Source of the DNA: Paenibacillus massiliensis 2301065 = DSM 16942
GTDB taxonomy: Bacteria; Bacillota; Bacilli; Paenibacillales; Paenibacillaceae
DNA: 64,000 bases
Direction: 5' to 3'
Assembly: GCF_000377505.1 (NCBI RefSeq)
Contig: NZ_KB898185.1
Location: 1 to 64,000, forward strand
The position numbers and the translations under genes were made by a program. Below, piece after piece: positions 1 to 10,980 of this stretch. Position 1 is the stretch's first letter, and each line of letters begins with the position of its first letter. The notes below the pieces were generated by a model. The model searched no databases. It was not told the origin of the DNA and worked only from the letters and a program-made list of their open reading frames with translations.

Positions 1-3000
1 AGCAGCCGCACCGGGAATTCGCTCAGTCGGTAATCCCGTCGATACGCCGCTGCCGTATTCACCAGACTGCGATGCTCAATCATGACGCCCTTCGGACGTC
101 CGGTTGTACCGGAGGTGTAGATCACATACGCTAGATCCTGCGGCTCGTTGATCCACTCCAGGTTGCTGTCATCCCCGGCATAGAGCGACTCGTCATCCAG
201 CTCTAGCACCTGGCGCAGACGCAGCTCATCTGCGGCCTTGGACTCGGAACCAGCCTCCAATGCTTCCTGCTGCGCTAACAATCCCTTTTGCGTCAGCAGA
301 ACCGTTGCCCCGCTATCCGCCAGCATGAAGCGAATACGCTCAGACGGGTAGTCCGCATCCAGCGGCACATACGCCCCGCCAGCCTTCCACACCGCCAGCA
401 CACCAACCAGCATATCGACAGAACGCTCACTCAGAATACCGACGATAGATTCACGCCCGATGCCTTCCTCTCGCAATCGACGTGCGAGTTGGTTCGCCCT
501 TTCATTAAGCTCACGGTAAGTAAGCTGCTGTCCCTCGTACACGACAGCTACATGCTCAGGTATGAGCTTTGCCTGCTGCTCCACATATGGATGGAACAAG
601 CCCGCAACACCTGTCGTATCCAGCCCTTCGAGTACGCCAACAGAGGCAAAACCGTCAAGGATGCTAGCTCTTTCATTAACCGTCACCAGCTCCAGATCAT
701 CAACCCGGGCGTGTGGACTACTAATGACTTGTTCCATGACGTACACCCAATGCTCGGCAATCTGCCTGATCGCTGAGCGGTCGAATACGAGCGCATTGTA
801 TTCGAGATGAACATGGATATTGTCGCCAGGTACAATCGTAATGTTGAAATCGTAGTTCGTCTGCTCTGACATGGACGCATTCGCAATGGTGAAGCCGCCC
901 GCATCTCGGCTGCCCATTTCCTCCATACGCTGCTCCACAGGGTAATTTTCGAACACCATTATATGATTGACGAGGTCCTGCTTTTGCTCAGTCAGAGCCT
1001 GAATTTCATACAGTGGATATGTCTCATAAGAGCGGGAAGCGAGTGCATGCTCCTGAGTCCGTTTCATCAGCTCTACGAAAGTTACTTCTTCCTCACTATG
1101 AATGCGCACTGGGACGGTATTAATGAACAAGCCGATCATTTTGTCGATACCTGGGATATCTGCCGATCTGCCAGATACAACGCTGCCAAATACCACGTCA
1201 CGACTATTGTTATAGCGCTGCAGCACCACACCCCACGCAGCCTGTAGCAGCGTATTGACAGTCACTTGCTGCTGCTTGACCAGTGAATCCATCTGCTGTG
1301 TCAGCTCACGACCTAGCGTGAAGGACAGCTTGTTTGCTTCGTAGCCCTTGGCTTGAGCATCCAGCACCTTCGCCTGTGGCAGTGTAGTCTGCTGCTCGAA
1401 CCCCGTGAAGTAATCACTCCAGAATCGTTCTGCCTCCGTATTGTCCTGACGCTCCAGCCATTCGATATACTCACTATACGGGGTAACCGGAGCAAGCTCG
1501 GGTGTGCGTCCTGCCAGCACATCAAAGTACGTATTGAATGCTTCCCCGACAATAAGGAACAAGCACCAGCCGTCCATCAGAATATGATGGAAGCTCCACA
1601 CAAAACGGTAGCTCTCCTCATCCGTACGCAAGACAGACACTCTCATTAGCGCCCCTGTGCTAAAGTCAAAGCCCTCAGCCTGATCACGCTTCGCATACTC
1701 AATAATATAGCTGCTCTGCTCTGACTCTCCCATAGAACGAAGATCCTGGAAGCGGAAATCCGCCGCCTTATTGCAATACACCACCTGCAAAGGCTGCTCA
1801 TGCCAGCCGCTATAAAAGTTCGTCCTGAAAATCTGGTGGCGTGCCACCAATTGATTGAGACTGTGCGCAAAAGCCTCGATCTGGAAGCTGCCCTGCAGCT
1901 CAAATGTCGCCTGCTCAAAGTACGCACTGGATTGCGGCTCCATCAGTCCATGGAACAGAATCCCCTTCTGCATCGGTGTCAGGGCATAGATATTGTCCAG
2001 CTCACCCGCTGCCGCAGTCTGGGTCACAATATGCTCCAGCTCTCCAGCCGTCAGTCCCTGGAAAGACAGATCGCTCGGCGTCAGCTCCGGCACTTCCTTG
2101 CCGACACAATGTGCCAGCACATGCTGCAAGCTTGTCTGAAGCAGCTCCGCAAGCTGTTTGATCGTTTTCTTCATAAAAGTCTTACTGCTATAGCTGATCG
2201 TCAGCTCCAGCACCCCAGCTGAGATCATACTGTTCAGATCCAGTGCATAGCGCTTCGTCAACGTATCGCTAATGGACGCACCGCTGGAATAGGTGGACAT
2301 ACGGAAGGCACTATTGCTCAAATCCTGGTCGAATTGCCCCAGATAGTTGAAGCTAATCTCTGGCTCGATCATGAACGCAGGAGACTTCTGCCCCTTCTCG
2401 TTGCTTTGTACCGCTTCCTGCTCGCCTGCCTGGGAGGACAGATAGCGTAAAATGCCGTATCCAACCCCTTTTTGTGGAACGCGGCGCAGCCCTTCCTTGA
2501 CGCGTTTGACACACTGACCTACATCCTGGCCCTCACCCAGATCCAGTACGACGGGGAATTGACTGGTGAACCAACCAACGGTACGTGTAATATCCACATT
2601 CGGCACTATGGCTTCACGGCCATGGCCCTCCAGATTGACCAGCACCTGACTGAGGCCTGCCCACTCATGAATAGCGATGCCAAGCGCAGTCAGCAGCAGG
2701 TCGTTAGCCTCTGTATTGTATGCACGGTGAGCCTGCTTCAGAAATTGCTCTGTCTCCTCCGCCGTCCATGTCACGGTAAGTGTACGATCGTCACGCAGCT
2801 GCGGCTTGGCAGCTGATTTGCGCACATAATCCTTAGGTAACTTGGCCTCAGCTGCTTCGGTCCGCTCAATTCCTTGCCAATACGCACGCTCTTTATCCAA
2901 GGCTGCACTGTGCGCATACTGTTGCAACCCATCTGCCCACATCTGGAACGAATCGGTCTTGTTCGGCAATTGGACAGACTCTCCCCTTACAGCCTGCTCA

Positions 3001-6000
3001 TAGCCCGACGCCAGATCCTCCAGCAATATACGCCAAGACACCCCGTCAACAACCAAATGGTGAATAGCAATCAGCAAATGGTCTCCGTCCGCACAACGGA
3101 ACAGACCTAATCTTACCAATGGGCCATTCTCCAGCTGGATGCTGCTTTGAATATCGCTAGCTTTCTCCTCCAGTAGTCGAGCAACATCCGCTTGGCTTGA
3201 CACGTGGGTCAGATCGACTACATCCAGATTGTACGCTTCACCATCCTGTATACTGCGATTCCAAGCTTCATATCCGCCATCATTAGTCTGTCGCAAGACG
3301 ATCCGCAGTGCATCATGATGCTCGACTACTTGGTGGATAGCCACTCGAAGAGCAGCTTCGTCCATATGATCCTCACGATGCAGCAGCAAAGCCTGATTGT
3401 AATGCTCAGGGTTCGCAGGCTGCTGCTCAAGGAACCAATGCTGGATTGGCGTTAACGCTACCGCACCTGTCACTTCGCCTTGATCCGCAATACGAATCAC
3501 CTGCTGCACCCGTCCACTCAGCTCGGCAATCGTCGGATACTGGAACAGCTCTCTCATTTCCAGCTTGTAGCCATTTTGCAGCAATCTTGAGGACACCTGA
3601 ATAGCCTTGATGGAGTCACCACCCAGGTGGAAGAAGTTATCCAGCACGCCGACCTGCGGAATACCCAACACAGACTGCCATACCGACGTCAATACACTCT
3701 CGACAGCATTGCGGGCAGCGACGTAATCCTGACCTGTGTCGATACGTCCCTCTGGTTCAGGCAGTGCACGGCGGTCTACCTTACCATTTGGAGTTAGTGG
3801 TAGCTGCGGGAGTTCAACAAAATAAGAAGGTACCATATAGCTTGGTAGCTCCTGGCTTAGAGCCGTACGCAGCTCATGCATGGATGGAGTTAACAGGCCA
3901 TCCTCAGCTTCAGCAGCCTTCAGCACAACATACGCACACAGCTGCTTTTGCCCCTGGTCATCCTCTCGTGCCACGACCACGGCTTCATGCACAGCCTCCA
4001 GCTTCAGCAGTTGGGCCTCCACCTCACCTAACTCGATCCGATAGCCGCGAATCTTGACCTGCGCGTCGATCCGCCCCTTGTATTCCAGCGTTCCATCAGC
4101 ACGCCAGCGCACGAGGTCACCCGTCCGATAGCAGCGCTCACCGCTGCGGAAGGGACTATCCATGAATTTCTCTGCTGTCAGGTCTGGTCGGTTGCGATAG
4201 CCGCGGGCCACACCGTCTCCTCCGACGAGCAGTTCCCCCCACGCTCCGACAGGCTGCAGCTGTAGAGCACGATCCACGACATACGCAGTTGAATTCGTAA
4301 TGGGGCTACCGATCGGCACCGCTTCTGTCTGCTCACCTAAAATCGCATGCGTAGTCGAGAAGGTCGTGTTTTCTGTCGGTCCATAGCCGTTGATCAGCTT
4401 CAGCGACGGATGGGCTTTCAGCACACGATTTACATGGGGCACAGACAGTACATCCCCACCAATCAACAGCTCCTTCAGCCCTGCGAACAGCTCTACATCC
4501 TGCTGGGACAGCTGGTTGAAGAGCGGTGCTGTCAGCCACATCGTGGTAACCCCATGACTGCGTACAGCTTCCTTCAGCTTAGCCGCGTCCAGAATAACAT
4601 CCTGGCTAACCAGCACGAGCTGGCCACCATTAAGAAGCGAGCCCCAGATCTCAAAGGTGGACGCGTCAAAGACAACCGCTCCCGTCTGCAGAATACGCGT
4701 ATCTTCACTCAGCACAGCATAGCTCGAATTCTTCACGAGCCGCACGACATTACGATGCTCGACCATAACCCCTTTTGGCTGACCTGTCGTTCCTGAAGTG
4801 TACATTAAATAAGCCAATCGACTGCCGAAGGCTACATCCTTTTCTAGTCCCTGATCGCTCATGGTCGGAAGATTGTTATGGTCATTTTTCACATGCGAAT
4901 AATCGGTATATTCCATATGTTGACGCCCTGCTTGTGCTTCATCCAGCGTATACGCACCCTCTTGAGCATCCACTCCATAGATGGTTACGTCGCTCAGATC
5001 CAGCACGATTCCATCGTAATCATCTGGCTGTTGCTCCGCACGTTGTACCAGCAGTAGCTGCGCCTCGGAATCTGTCAACAGATAGCGGACCCGCTCAGAC
5101 GGATAATCCGGATCGATCGGTACGTAAGCACCGCCTGCCTTGAGAATAGCCAGCATGCCCACGATCATATCCGCCGAGCGGTCAGCAACGATACCCACGG
5201 TCTGCTCCGCCGTCACGCCATAGCTGCGCAGTGTGTGCGCCAATTGATTGGCTTGCTCATTCAGTTGCCCGTAAGTCATTCGCGTGCTGCCAGAGACAAT
5301 CGCGATCTGACCTGGGATGCGCTCAGCCTGTTCCTCGAATAGCTCGTGAATGCCTGCGTCCTGCGGATAGTCTACAGCTGTCGCATTGAATACATTGAGG
5401 ATTTCAGAGCGTTCCTCTTCGCTGATCAGCGACAATTCTTCAATACGCTTTTGCGGACCAGCTACCATGTGCTTCGCTACGCTGAGGAATTGACGGATGA
5501 TTAGTGCAATCTCCTCCTCGCTGAACAGCTCCATACGATAATCCAGATAGAGCACGAGTCGATCATCATCCAGCATTTCGACCATATGCATATCAAAGTC
5601 ATTCACGGTATCACCGCAGAAATCATTGAGTACCTGCTGCAAGGCTTCGTCAAAGCGTGAGAAGCTCAGTGTACGATATTGAATCGTCACGCCGAACAGG
5701 CGCTGAAGGTCCATATTGTTCTGCTGCTCGCGCAAATCCTGAATAATCTTGTTATAAGGATAGCGCTGATGTCTAAGGATGGATGACTGCTCCTTGCCGA
5801 CACCCTGCAGGAAGCTCAGTAATTCTGCCTCAGGCTCGACCTGCAGCCGCGTCGCCACGGTGCTCACGAACATGCCTACTGTATCTTTCTCCTTCTTGGA
5901 AGTCCGGTTCGCATATAGCGTACCTACCGTCAAATCCTGCTCGCCCGTCACCTTATGCATGTAAATATACAGAGCAGCCAAGAAGAATGTGAAGATGCTG

Positions 6001-6725
6001 GTCTTATGCTCTTCGCAGAAAGCCTTGACCCCGCGATACAGCTCATCCTCCAGCACAACACTCTCGCGAAGCGCAGTAGTACCTAAAGTAAGTGGATTGT
6101 ACGATTTCAAGCCGGTGATTTCCGGTACATCAGCGAATTTCTCAGTCCAATAGGCCCGATCCTTCTCATAGCGGTCCGATTGCTCGTAGTTTTGCTCTAC
6201 CTGAATAAAATCCAGATAGGCATTTTCTTTAGCTGCGGTATCTTGACCATGTACGATATCTATGTAATGACCCGTAATTTCATTAATTGCCTGATTCATC
6301 GATACGCCGTCGGAGACGATATGATGCATTTTGAAATTGTACCAGGTCTCCTCCGCATCAAGCTGTAAGATCGCGAAGCGATATAATTGGGATTCCAGTA
6401 CCTTGAAGGGCTGTGGATTGTGCTGCTGAACCCATGCCTCAGCTTCTTCAGAAGTAACCTGGAGCGTCTCAATCTCCTGCTCGGCAAATGGAATTACGTG
6501 CTGGTAAGGGACGCCATCCTGCTCCGTGATCCTGATGCGGAATGAATCATTGTTTGCTACGACTCGGTTCATCGCTTGCTGCAATGCATCTATACGAATT
6601 GCTCCCTGAATTTTGACTGTAGCGATAATGGTGGAGGTATTACGCTGGGGGTACAGAAGCTCCGTATACCAAATACGCTGCTGTGGCTGGCTTAATGGAA
6701 ACAGTTGAACATTGTTCTGTGTCAT
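1..6725 (-). CDS. Lipopeptide NRPS, first module plus start of second (5' part only; 3' end outside window)
   Basis: Reading frame stays open from the ATG at 6723-6725 (AGGAG 9 bases upstream) to the window edge, 2,241 codons. Domain order: starter-type condensation domain (HHIVSDG near residue 134), adenylation domain 1 (YTSGTTGQPKG near 640), thiolation domain (LGGDS near 1035), epimerization domain (HHLVVDG near 1222), condensation domain 2 (HHILMDGW near 1712), adenylation domain 2 (YTSGTTGRPKG near 2205) cut off before its specificity residues. The A1 pocket reads D-A-F-W-L-G-G-T-F plus the invariant Lys, a valine code. A protein that starts with C-A-T-E makes an N-acylated D-amino acid, so the product begins fatty acyl-D-Val. 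Tridecaptin A starts this way, and its TriD is preceded by the same thioesterase and transporter genes. Identity with TriD is inferred, because module 2 (D-Dab in tridecaptin A) cannot be read here. Confidence 0.93.
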   Translation of the reverse strand, partial: MTQNNVQLFPLSQPQQRIWYTELLYPQRNTSTIIATVKIQGAIRIDALQQAMNRVVANNDSFRIRITEQDGVPYQHVIPFAEQEIETLQVTSEEAEAWVQQHNPQPFKVLESQLYRFAILQLDAEETWYNFKMHHIVSDGVSMNQAINEITGHYIDIVHGQDTAAKENAYLDFIQVEQNYEQSDRYEKDRAYWTEKFADVPEITGLKSYNPLTLGTTALRESVVLEDELYRGVKAFCEEHKTSIFTFFLAALYIYMHKVTGEQDLTVGTLYANRTSKKEKDTVGMFVSTVATRLQVEPEAELLSFLQGVGKEQSSILRHQRYPYNKIIQDLREQQNNMDLQRLFGVTIQYRTLSFSRFDEALQQVLNDFCGDTVNDFDMHMVEMLDDDRLVLYLDYRMELFSEEEIALIIRQFLSVAKHMVAGPQKRIEELSLISEEERSEILNVFNATAVDYPQDAGIHELFEEQAERIPGQIAIVSGSTRMTYGQLNEQANQLAHTLRSYGVTAEQTVGIVADRSADMIVGMLAILKAGGAYVPIDPDYPSERVRYLLTDSEAQLLLVQRAEQQPDDYDGIVLDLSDVTIYGVDAQEGAYTLDEAQAGRQHMEYTDYSHVKNDHNNLPTMSDQGLEKDVAFGSRLAYLMYTSGTTGQPKGVMVEHRNVVRLVKNSSYAVLSEDTRILQTGAVVFDASTFEIWGSLLNGGQLVLVSQDVILDAAKLKEAVRSHGVTTMWLTAPLFNQLSQQDVELFAGLKELLIGGDVLSVPHVNRVLKAHPSLKLINGYGPTENTTFSTTHAILGEQTEAVPIGSPITNSTAYVVDRALQLQPVGAWGELLVGGDGVARGYRNRPDLTAEKFMDSPFRSGERCYRTGDLVRWRADGTLEYKGRIDAQVKIRGYRIELGEVEAQLLKLEAVHEAVVVAREDDQGQKQLCAYVVLKAAEAEDGLLTPSMHELRTALSQELPSYMVPSYFVELPQLPLTPNGKVDRRALPEPEGRIDTGQDYVAARNAVESVLTSVWQSVLGIPQVGVLDNFFHLGGDSIKAIQVSSRLLQNGYKLEMRELFQYPTIAELSGRVQQVIRIADQGEVTGAVALTPIQHWFLEQQPANPEHYNQALLLHREDHMDEAALRVAIHQVVEHHDALRIVLRQTNDGGYEAWNRSIQDGEAYNLDVVDLTHVSSQADVARLLEEKASDIQSSIQLENGPLVRLGLFRCADGDHLLIAIHHLVVDGVSWRILLEDLASGYEQAVRGESVQLPNKTDSFQMWADGLQQYAHSAALDKERAYWQGIERTEAAEAKLPKDYVRKSAAKPQLRDDRTLTVTWTAEETEQFLKQAHRAYNTEANDLLLTALGIAIHEWAGLSQVLVNLEGHGREAIVPNVDITRTVGWFTSQFPVVLDLGEGQDVGQCVKRVKEGLRRVPQKGVGYGILRYLSSQAGEQEAVQSNEKGQKSPAFMIEPEISFNYLGQFDQDLSNSAFRMSTYSSGASISDTLTKRYALDLNSMISAGVLELTISYSSKTFMKKTIKQLAELLQTSLQHVLAHCVGKEVPELTPSDLSFQGLTAGELEHIVTQTAAAGELDNIYALTPMQKGILFHGLMEPQSSAYFEQATFELQGSFQIEAFAHSLNQLVARHQIFRTNFYSGWHEQPLQVVYCNKAADFRFQDLRSMGESEQSSYIIEYAKRDQAEGFDFSTGALMRVSVLRTDEESYRFVWSFHHILMDGWCLFLIVGEAFNTYFDVLAGRTPELAPVTPYSEYIEWLERQDNTEAERFWSDYFTGFEQQTTLPQAKVLDAQAKGYEANKLSFTLGRELTQQMDSLVKQQQVTVNTLLQAAWGVVLQRYNNSRDVVFGSVVSGRSADIPGIDKMIGLFINTVPVRIHSEEEVTFVELMKRTQEHALASRSYETYPLYEIQALTEQKQDLVNHIMVFENYPVEQRMEEMGSRDAGGFTIANASMSEQTNYDFNITIVPGDNIHVHLEYNALVFDRSAIRQIAEHWVYVMEQVISSPHARVDDLELVTVNERASILDGFASVGVLEGLDTTGVAGLFHPYVEQQAKLIPEHVAVVYEGQQLTYRELNERANQLARRLREEGIGRESIVGILSERSVDMLVGVLAVWKAGGAYVPLDADYPSERIRFMLADSGATVLLTQKGLLAQQEALEAGSESKAADELRLRQVLELDDESLYAGDDSNLEWINEPQDLAYVIYTSGTTGRPKGVMIEHRSLVNTAAAYRRDYRLSEFPVRL

Positions 6726-6881
6726 ACGTGTCTCGCTCCTTACAAATTGTAATATGATCAAGAAACTGCACTTACGCCTGAACGTTGCTTACTGTTCATC
6801 TCTTCAACATGCACAAACTCATCTTCCAAAGGTGCTATTTCCAAAAATGGTTATCCCTGAAGCTACTGTCTCATTCGAATG

Positions 6882-8780
6882 TCAGGCCGATTGCTCCTGA
6901 GGCTGCTTGCGGGACTGAATGTCATACATCTCCGCATAATGCCCTCCCATCGCCAGCAGTTGTTCATGGGTTCCTTGCTCCTTCAATTCTCCCTCAGCAA
7001 GCACACAGATGCGATCCGCCTGCTCAATGGTCGATAAGCGATGAGCGATCACCAGTGTCGTGCGGCCCTTCATCAGCGCAGACAATCCCTGTTGGACTTC
7101 GTACTCAGCTTCCGCATCCAGTGCAGACGTTGCTTCATCAAGCAGCAGGATCGGCGCATTCTTGAGCATAGCCCGCGCGATCGCAATTCGCTGACGCTGT
7201 CCACCTGACAGGTTCGCTCCACGTTCGCCAACGAGCGTATGATAGCCCTCCGGTAGCTCCGCAATGAACCCACTGGCATAGGCGAGCTTAGCTGCTGCCT
7301 CAACCTGCTCATCGCTGGCATCAGGAGAACCAAAACGTATGTTATCGGCTATCGTCCCATGGAACAGCGTCGCTTCCTGCGGCACATAAGCGATCCAGTC
7401 GCGGACTTCATCCAGTCGACAGACTCCTGCGGAACGCTCACGAATCCTCAGCTCGCCTTCGTCGGGTGGATAGAACCCCAGTACCAGCTTCATGACAGTA
7501 CTCTTGCCGCTGCCACTCGGACCAACAAGGGCAGTCACTTTGCCTTCGGGTACCGTTAGACTTAGCCTTCTGAGCGCCGGACGATCCGGCTGATAGGCAA
7601 AGCTGATATCCTGCAGCTCTAATGCCGCAGGGCCTCCCTCCAAGGATGGATCCTCAACAGCGATCCGTGGAGCTGCCCTGGAATCGTCACTCTGTCTTAC
7701 CGGTCTGATCGTTTCCATAAGCCCCTCTGCGCTCAATCTGTCCACTGCCTCGGCCTCCCTCTTCTCAGGATGCTGCTGCCCTAGCAGCGCCGCCGGGAAC
7801 TTCTCTTTCTCTAATGGTTCATCCAGCACCTCGCGGATCCGTGCCAGACCTGCCAAAGAGTTCTGCAAGAGGGACACCGCTGCACCAAGCTGCAGGAATA
7901 CCGTTGAAATCCCTGTTTGCAACTGTACAATTTGACCCAGCACGCCAAGCTGCATCTGGTTCTGAGACACCAATATCAAACCAGCGACAAGTACACCGCC
8001 CAGCGCAAGGAATTCAACGAGAAAATTACACATATCTTGCAGACCCATTTGCCGTCCCTGACGGATGCTAGTACGACTCACCTGCTCACTGGCTGTATTG
8101 CACAGTCCGCCTACTTTGTTCCTTAATCCGAACAGCTTTACTACTTGCAGACCGGTGAGTAAATCACTTAGCCGTTCTGTAAATGTGCTCAGTCGTCCCT
8201 GCAGCTCCTCGCTGGTATGACGCATTCTTTTGGCAAAAAAAGCATTGATCCATGCTGAAGCGAGTCCCAGTATTATCGCTGCAACACCAAATCTCCAATC
8301 CAGTGCCAGCATGATGGTAAGCGAGCCGATAAATAGCGAAACTTCGAGAATGATCGAGCGAATATGGTCTGTATACGCCTGCTCCAGCGTCTGTACATCA
8401 TTCGACATACGGGATACCAGATCACCAGAGTGTCGTTTCTCAACTTGGGCATAAGATAGATTAACAATATGGCCGAACAATCTCCTGCGCACCTCAGCAA
8501 TAGCCAGCCTCACACATTTCATATACATATAGCTGCATAATGGAGACACCAGGCTTAATACGATAAATGTCCCGGTGACCAGATATATCGCTCTGTATAG
8601 CTCCTGCTCTTCACCACTCACAGCAAAATTCAACAAATAATGAACCACAAAGGATAGCAAAATCGTAATGCTTGCATTGGTCAGACTATTGCCAATCAAG
8701 CCAGCAAAGTACCATTTCCGATGGGGCTTCATCAGGGACATCAGTTGCCGGAACTCATAGAACCCCTGCTTGAAGGTCAC
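6882..8780 (-). CDS. ABC exporter, fused membrane and ATPase domains (TriC-like)
   Basis: Half-transporter of the ABCB type: an N-terminal membrane domain of about six helices (residues 1-310), then a nucleotide-binding domain with Walker A GPSGSGKST, signature LSGGQ, Walker B ILLLDEATSALD and the His-loop AHRLST. An unusually long charged linker of about 70 residues joins the two. The GTG at 8787-8789 sits directly on the ribosome-binding site. The GTG at 8778-8780 lies 8 bases after AGGAG and is the better start. The gene overlaps the 3' end of the upstream exporter, so the two are translationally coupled and probably form a heterodimer. Between a lipopeptide thioesterase and NRPS it most likely exports the product and helps self-protection. 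Confidence 0.93.
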   Translation of the reverse strand: MTFKQGFYEFRQLMSLMKPHRKWYFAGLIGNSLTNASITILLSFVVHYLLNFAVSGEEQELYRAIYLVTGTFIVLSLVSPLCSYMYMKCVRLAIAEVRRRLFGHIVNLSYAQVEKRHSGDLVSRMSNDVQTLEQAYTDHIRSIILEVSLFIGSLTIMLALDWRFGVAAIILGLASAWINAFFAKRMRHTSEELQGRLSTFTERLSDLLTGLQVVKLFGLRNKVGGLCNTASEQVSRTSIRQGRQMGLQDMCNFLVEFLALGGVLVAGLILVSQNQMQLGVLGQIVQLQTGISTVFLQLGAAVSLLQNSLAGLARIREVLDEPLEKEKFPAALLGQQHPEKREAEAVDRLSAEGLMETIRPVRQSDDSRAAPRIAVEDPSLEGGPAALELQDISFAYQPDRPALRRLSLTVPEGKVTALVGPSGSGKSTVMKLVLGFYPPDEGELRIRERSAGVCRLDEVRDWIAYVPQEATLFHGTIADNIRFGSPDASDEQVEAAAKLAYASGFIAELPEGYHTLVGERGANLSGGQRQRIAIARAMLKNAPILLLDEATSALDAEAEYEVQQGLSALMKGRTTLVIAHRLSTIEQADRICVLAEGELKEQGTHEQLLAMGGHYAEMYDIQSRKQPQEQSA

Positions 8781-10632
8781 GCTGCTCACTCCTTTCCTGC
8801 GGCGTAGAGGAAGCTAAATCGGAATCCTGCTGTTGCTGCTCGAAATTCTGCAAATACAGTCTCCGATATACACCGTTATGGGCCAGCAGCTCCTCATGCG
8901 TTCCCGACTCTGCAATCCTGCCCTGGTCGAGCACAATAATCCGGTCCGCCTGACGAATCGTGGATAGCCGGTGTGCGATGACCAGTACTGTTCGATCCTG
9001 CATTGCGGTTTGGAGTGCGCTCTGCACCATTGCTTCTGATTGGCTATCTAGTGCCGATGTAGGTTCGTCCAGAAGCAGCAATGGTGCATTCTTCAGAAGG
9101 GCTCTGGCAATCGCAAGTCGTTGCTTCTGTCCACCGGACAGTCCGCCGCCTCGCTCTTTCAAAACGGTACCGTACCCCTCTGGAAGTCGGATGATAAAGT
9201 CATGGGCATGTGCGGCCGTGGCTGCCTCGACAATTTCCTCACGTGACGCCTCCATGCGCCCATATCCGATATTTTCTGCAACGGTAGTCGGAAAAAGCGA
9301 TGGCTCCTGAGATACCATCGAGATCCGACTGCGAAGGTCAACTAAATCCCAGCTCAGTAGGCTCTTTCCGAAAATACTAATCGTTCCACTCTGCTGCCCA
9401 TCCTCCAGAAATCCACATAGAAGCTTGAAGATCGTGCTCTTTCCACCTCCACTGGCCCCTACGATGGCAACCATTTCCCCTTGTCTGATCTTGAAGCTAA
9501 TTTCCTTCAGCACCAGACTATCTTCGTCGTAGCCAAAGCTCACATTCTCCAGACAGACTACAGCAGTCTCTTCCACACGATGTTGCTCATCCGTTGTGCG
9601 TATAGCCCCTGTGTTGGCGCCTCCCCCCCCATGTGTAGCTTCCTTCTGAAGGGCGTAGCTACTATCACTCTGGCGTTCATTGGACCAATCCAGCACCTCA
9701 AACAGATGCTTGGCAGCTCCAGCCGCCTCCTTCATCTGTGAAATGATTGTAGGCAGCATTGAGATTGGCTGCAGAATGAATGAGATCAGGTAGAGGAACA
9801 GAACAATCCCACCAGCGTTAAGTTCCCCTTGTGCAATCAGGTAGCCACCGTACACAATGACCAGAATAATGGGTGTAGCCAGCATCATGACACTGACAGG
9901 CGTAATGGCAGCATAGCGTTTTTCCAGCCCCAGTCCACGCTTGATGACATCCTCCATAATCACCATATATTTCTTCATCAAGATCGCCTGCATGTTAAAA
10001 GCCTTAATGATGGGGATGCCTCCGATAGCATCCTGTGCCACAGCGTTCAGATTGGCCAACTTCTCCTGCAACTGCTCCGAATATTTCTCAATAGGCTTAC
10101 TCATGAATGAGGTGATAATCAGTCCTATGGGCATGAGTGCCAGGCTTGCGAGAACCAGCTTCCAGCTTGTCATGAGCAGCAGCGTCAGAGATGCCACGAA
10201 TACTAGCGGCAGATAGAACAAATTCGCGAACTGCTGAATGAAAAAGCTCTGTAATACAGCAGTATTGCTCGTCAAACGGGATACCAGGTCACCCGTGAAC
10301 TTCCTTTCTACGCTCGACACGGGTAGATCACAAAACTTATGTACGAGGTCTTCTCTTAAATCGCGCAATGCGCCAACGCTAAACCGCACTGAAGCGTACT
10401 TCATGACGAATTTGCACGGCAGACCTATGAGCATCATCCCTCCGACAAGTGCAACCATGCTCCAGGTGGATGAGAAGGCTCCTTCTGCCATTTGTTCAAT
10501 AGCTTTGCCTAAAATGATATCTATTGCTGCCAGGCCTATAGAGGCTACGACGGTCAAGAATACCCACAGGTTATACGGTCTGACATAATGTGTGAGCCTT
10601 CGAAAAGCAGAATTAGATCGGAACAAGGACAT
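8755..10632 (-). CDS. ABC exporter, fused membrane and ATPase domains (TriB-like)
   Basis: Second ABCB-type half-transporter, with six predicted membrane helices followed by an ATPase domain: Walker A GASGGGKST, signature LSGGQ, Walker B LLLLDEPTSALD, His-loop AHRLST. The linker holds a Gly run encoded by eight consecutive G bases (C tract at 9633-9640 on the plus strand). It overlaps the next exporter by 26 bases. GAGGG sits directly against the ATG at 10630-10632, so the TTG two codons later may be the real start. Its role is presumably export of the lipopeptide as a heterodimer with the following gene. The partner assignment rests on gene order. Confidence 0.92.
   Translation of the reverse strand: MSLFRSNSAFRRLTHYVRPYNLWVFLTVVASIGLAAIDIILGKAIEQMAEGAFSSTWSMVALVGGMMLIGLPCKFVMKYASVRFSVGALRDLREDLVHKFCDLPVSSVERKFTGDLVSRLTSNTAVLQSFFIQQFANLFYLPLVFVASLTLLLMTSWKLVLASLALMPIGLIITSFMSKPIEKYSEQLQEKLANLNAVAQDAIGGIPIIKAFNMQAILMKKYMVIMEDVIKRGLGLEKRYAAITPVSVMMLATPIILVIVYGGYLIAQGELNAGGIVLFLYLISFILQPISMLPTIISQMKEAAGAAKHLFEVLDWSNERQSDSSYALQKEATHGGGGANTGAIRTTDEQHRVEETAVVCLENVSFGYDEDSLVLKEISFKIRQGEMVAIVGASGGGKSTIFKLLCGFLEDGQQSGTISIFGKSLLSWDLVDLRSRISMVSQEPSLFPTTVAENIGYGRMEASREEIVEAATAAHAHDFIIRLPEGYGTVLKERGGGLSGGQKQRLAIARALLKNAPLLLLDEPTSALDSQSEAMVQSALQTAMQDRTVLVIAHRLSTIRQADRIIVLDQGRIAESGTHEELLAHNGVYRRLYLQNFEQQQQDSDLASSTPQERSEQRDLQAGVL
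9633..9640 (-). repeat. Eight-base G homopolymer inside exporter gene
   Basis: C8 on the plus strand (G8 in the coding strand) within the flexible linker between membrane and ATPase domains. Slippage by one base would truncate the protein before its ATPase domain. The frame is intact here. Confidence 0.6.
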
Positions 10633-10980
10633 CCCTCTTTTTCGCTACTCACAACTATTCAGTGCGAGTTTTTTTGAAGTTGCAATGGAGCTTGTAATAT
10701 ACCTGCCAATGCTCGATATAAGAGTGTCTGTGTTATGAGATGAAGTGCTTGCTTGGTGCCAGCAGTTTCACTAAGACACGGCTTGGAGCACAGTGCCTTG
10801 TGTAAGAGATGTTGATAGATACATTCGCTAAGATTTCATGTGAGTGTGTGGTATGTTGCATGTTAGCTGTTGTGTAAGCTGCCATGATCGTGTTCGCGTA
10901 GAGCTGCGATAGGTGGACATTTAGCTTGTGTCTAAGCTGTGGTTACAATACCTGGAACTGCGGGTGTATTAGAGTGTAAG
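10633..10980. other. 348-base spacer between thioesterase and exporter genes
   Basis: No convincing gene on either strand. On the plus strand the stretch is rich in short TGTG/GTGT and AGCTGTG motifs. I see no intrinsic terminator in it, so thioesterase and exporters may still share a transcript. A separate promoter for the exporters cannot be excluded. Confidence 0.5.
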
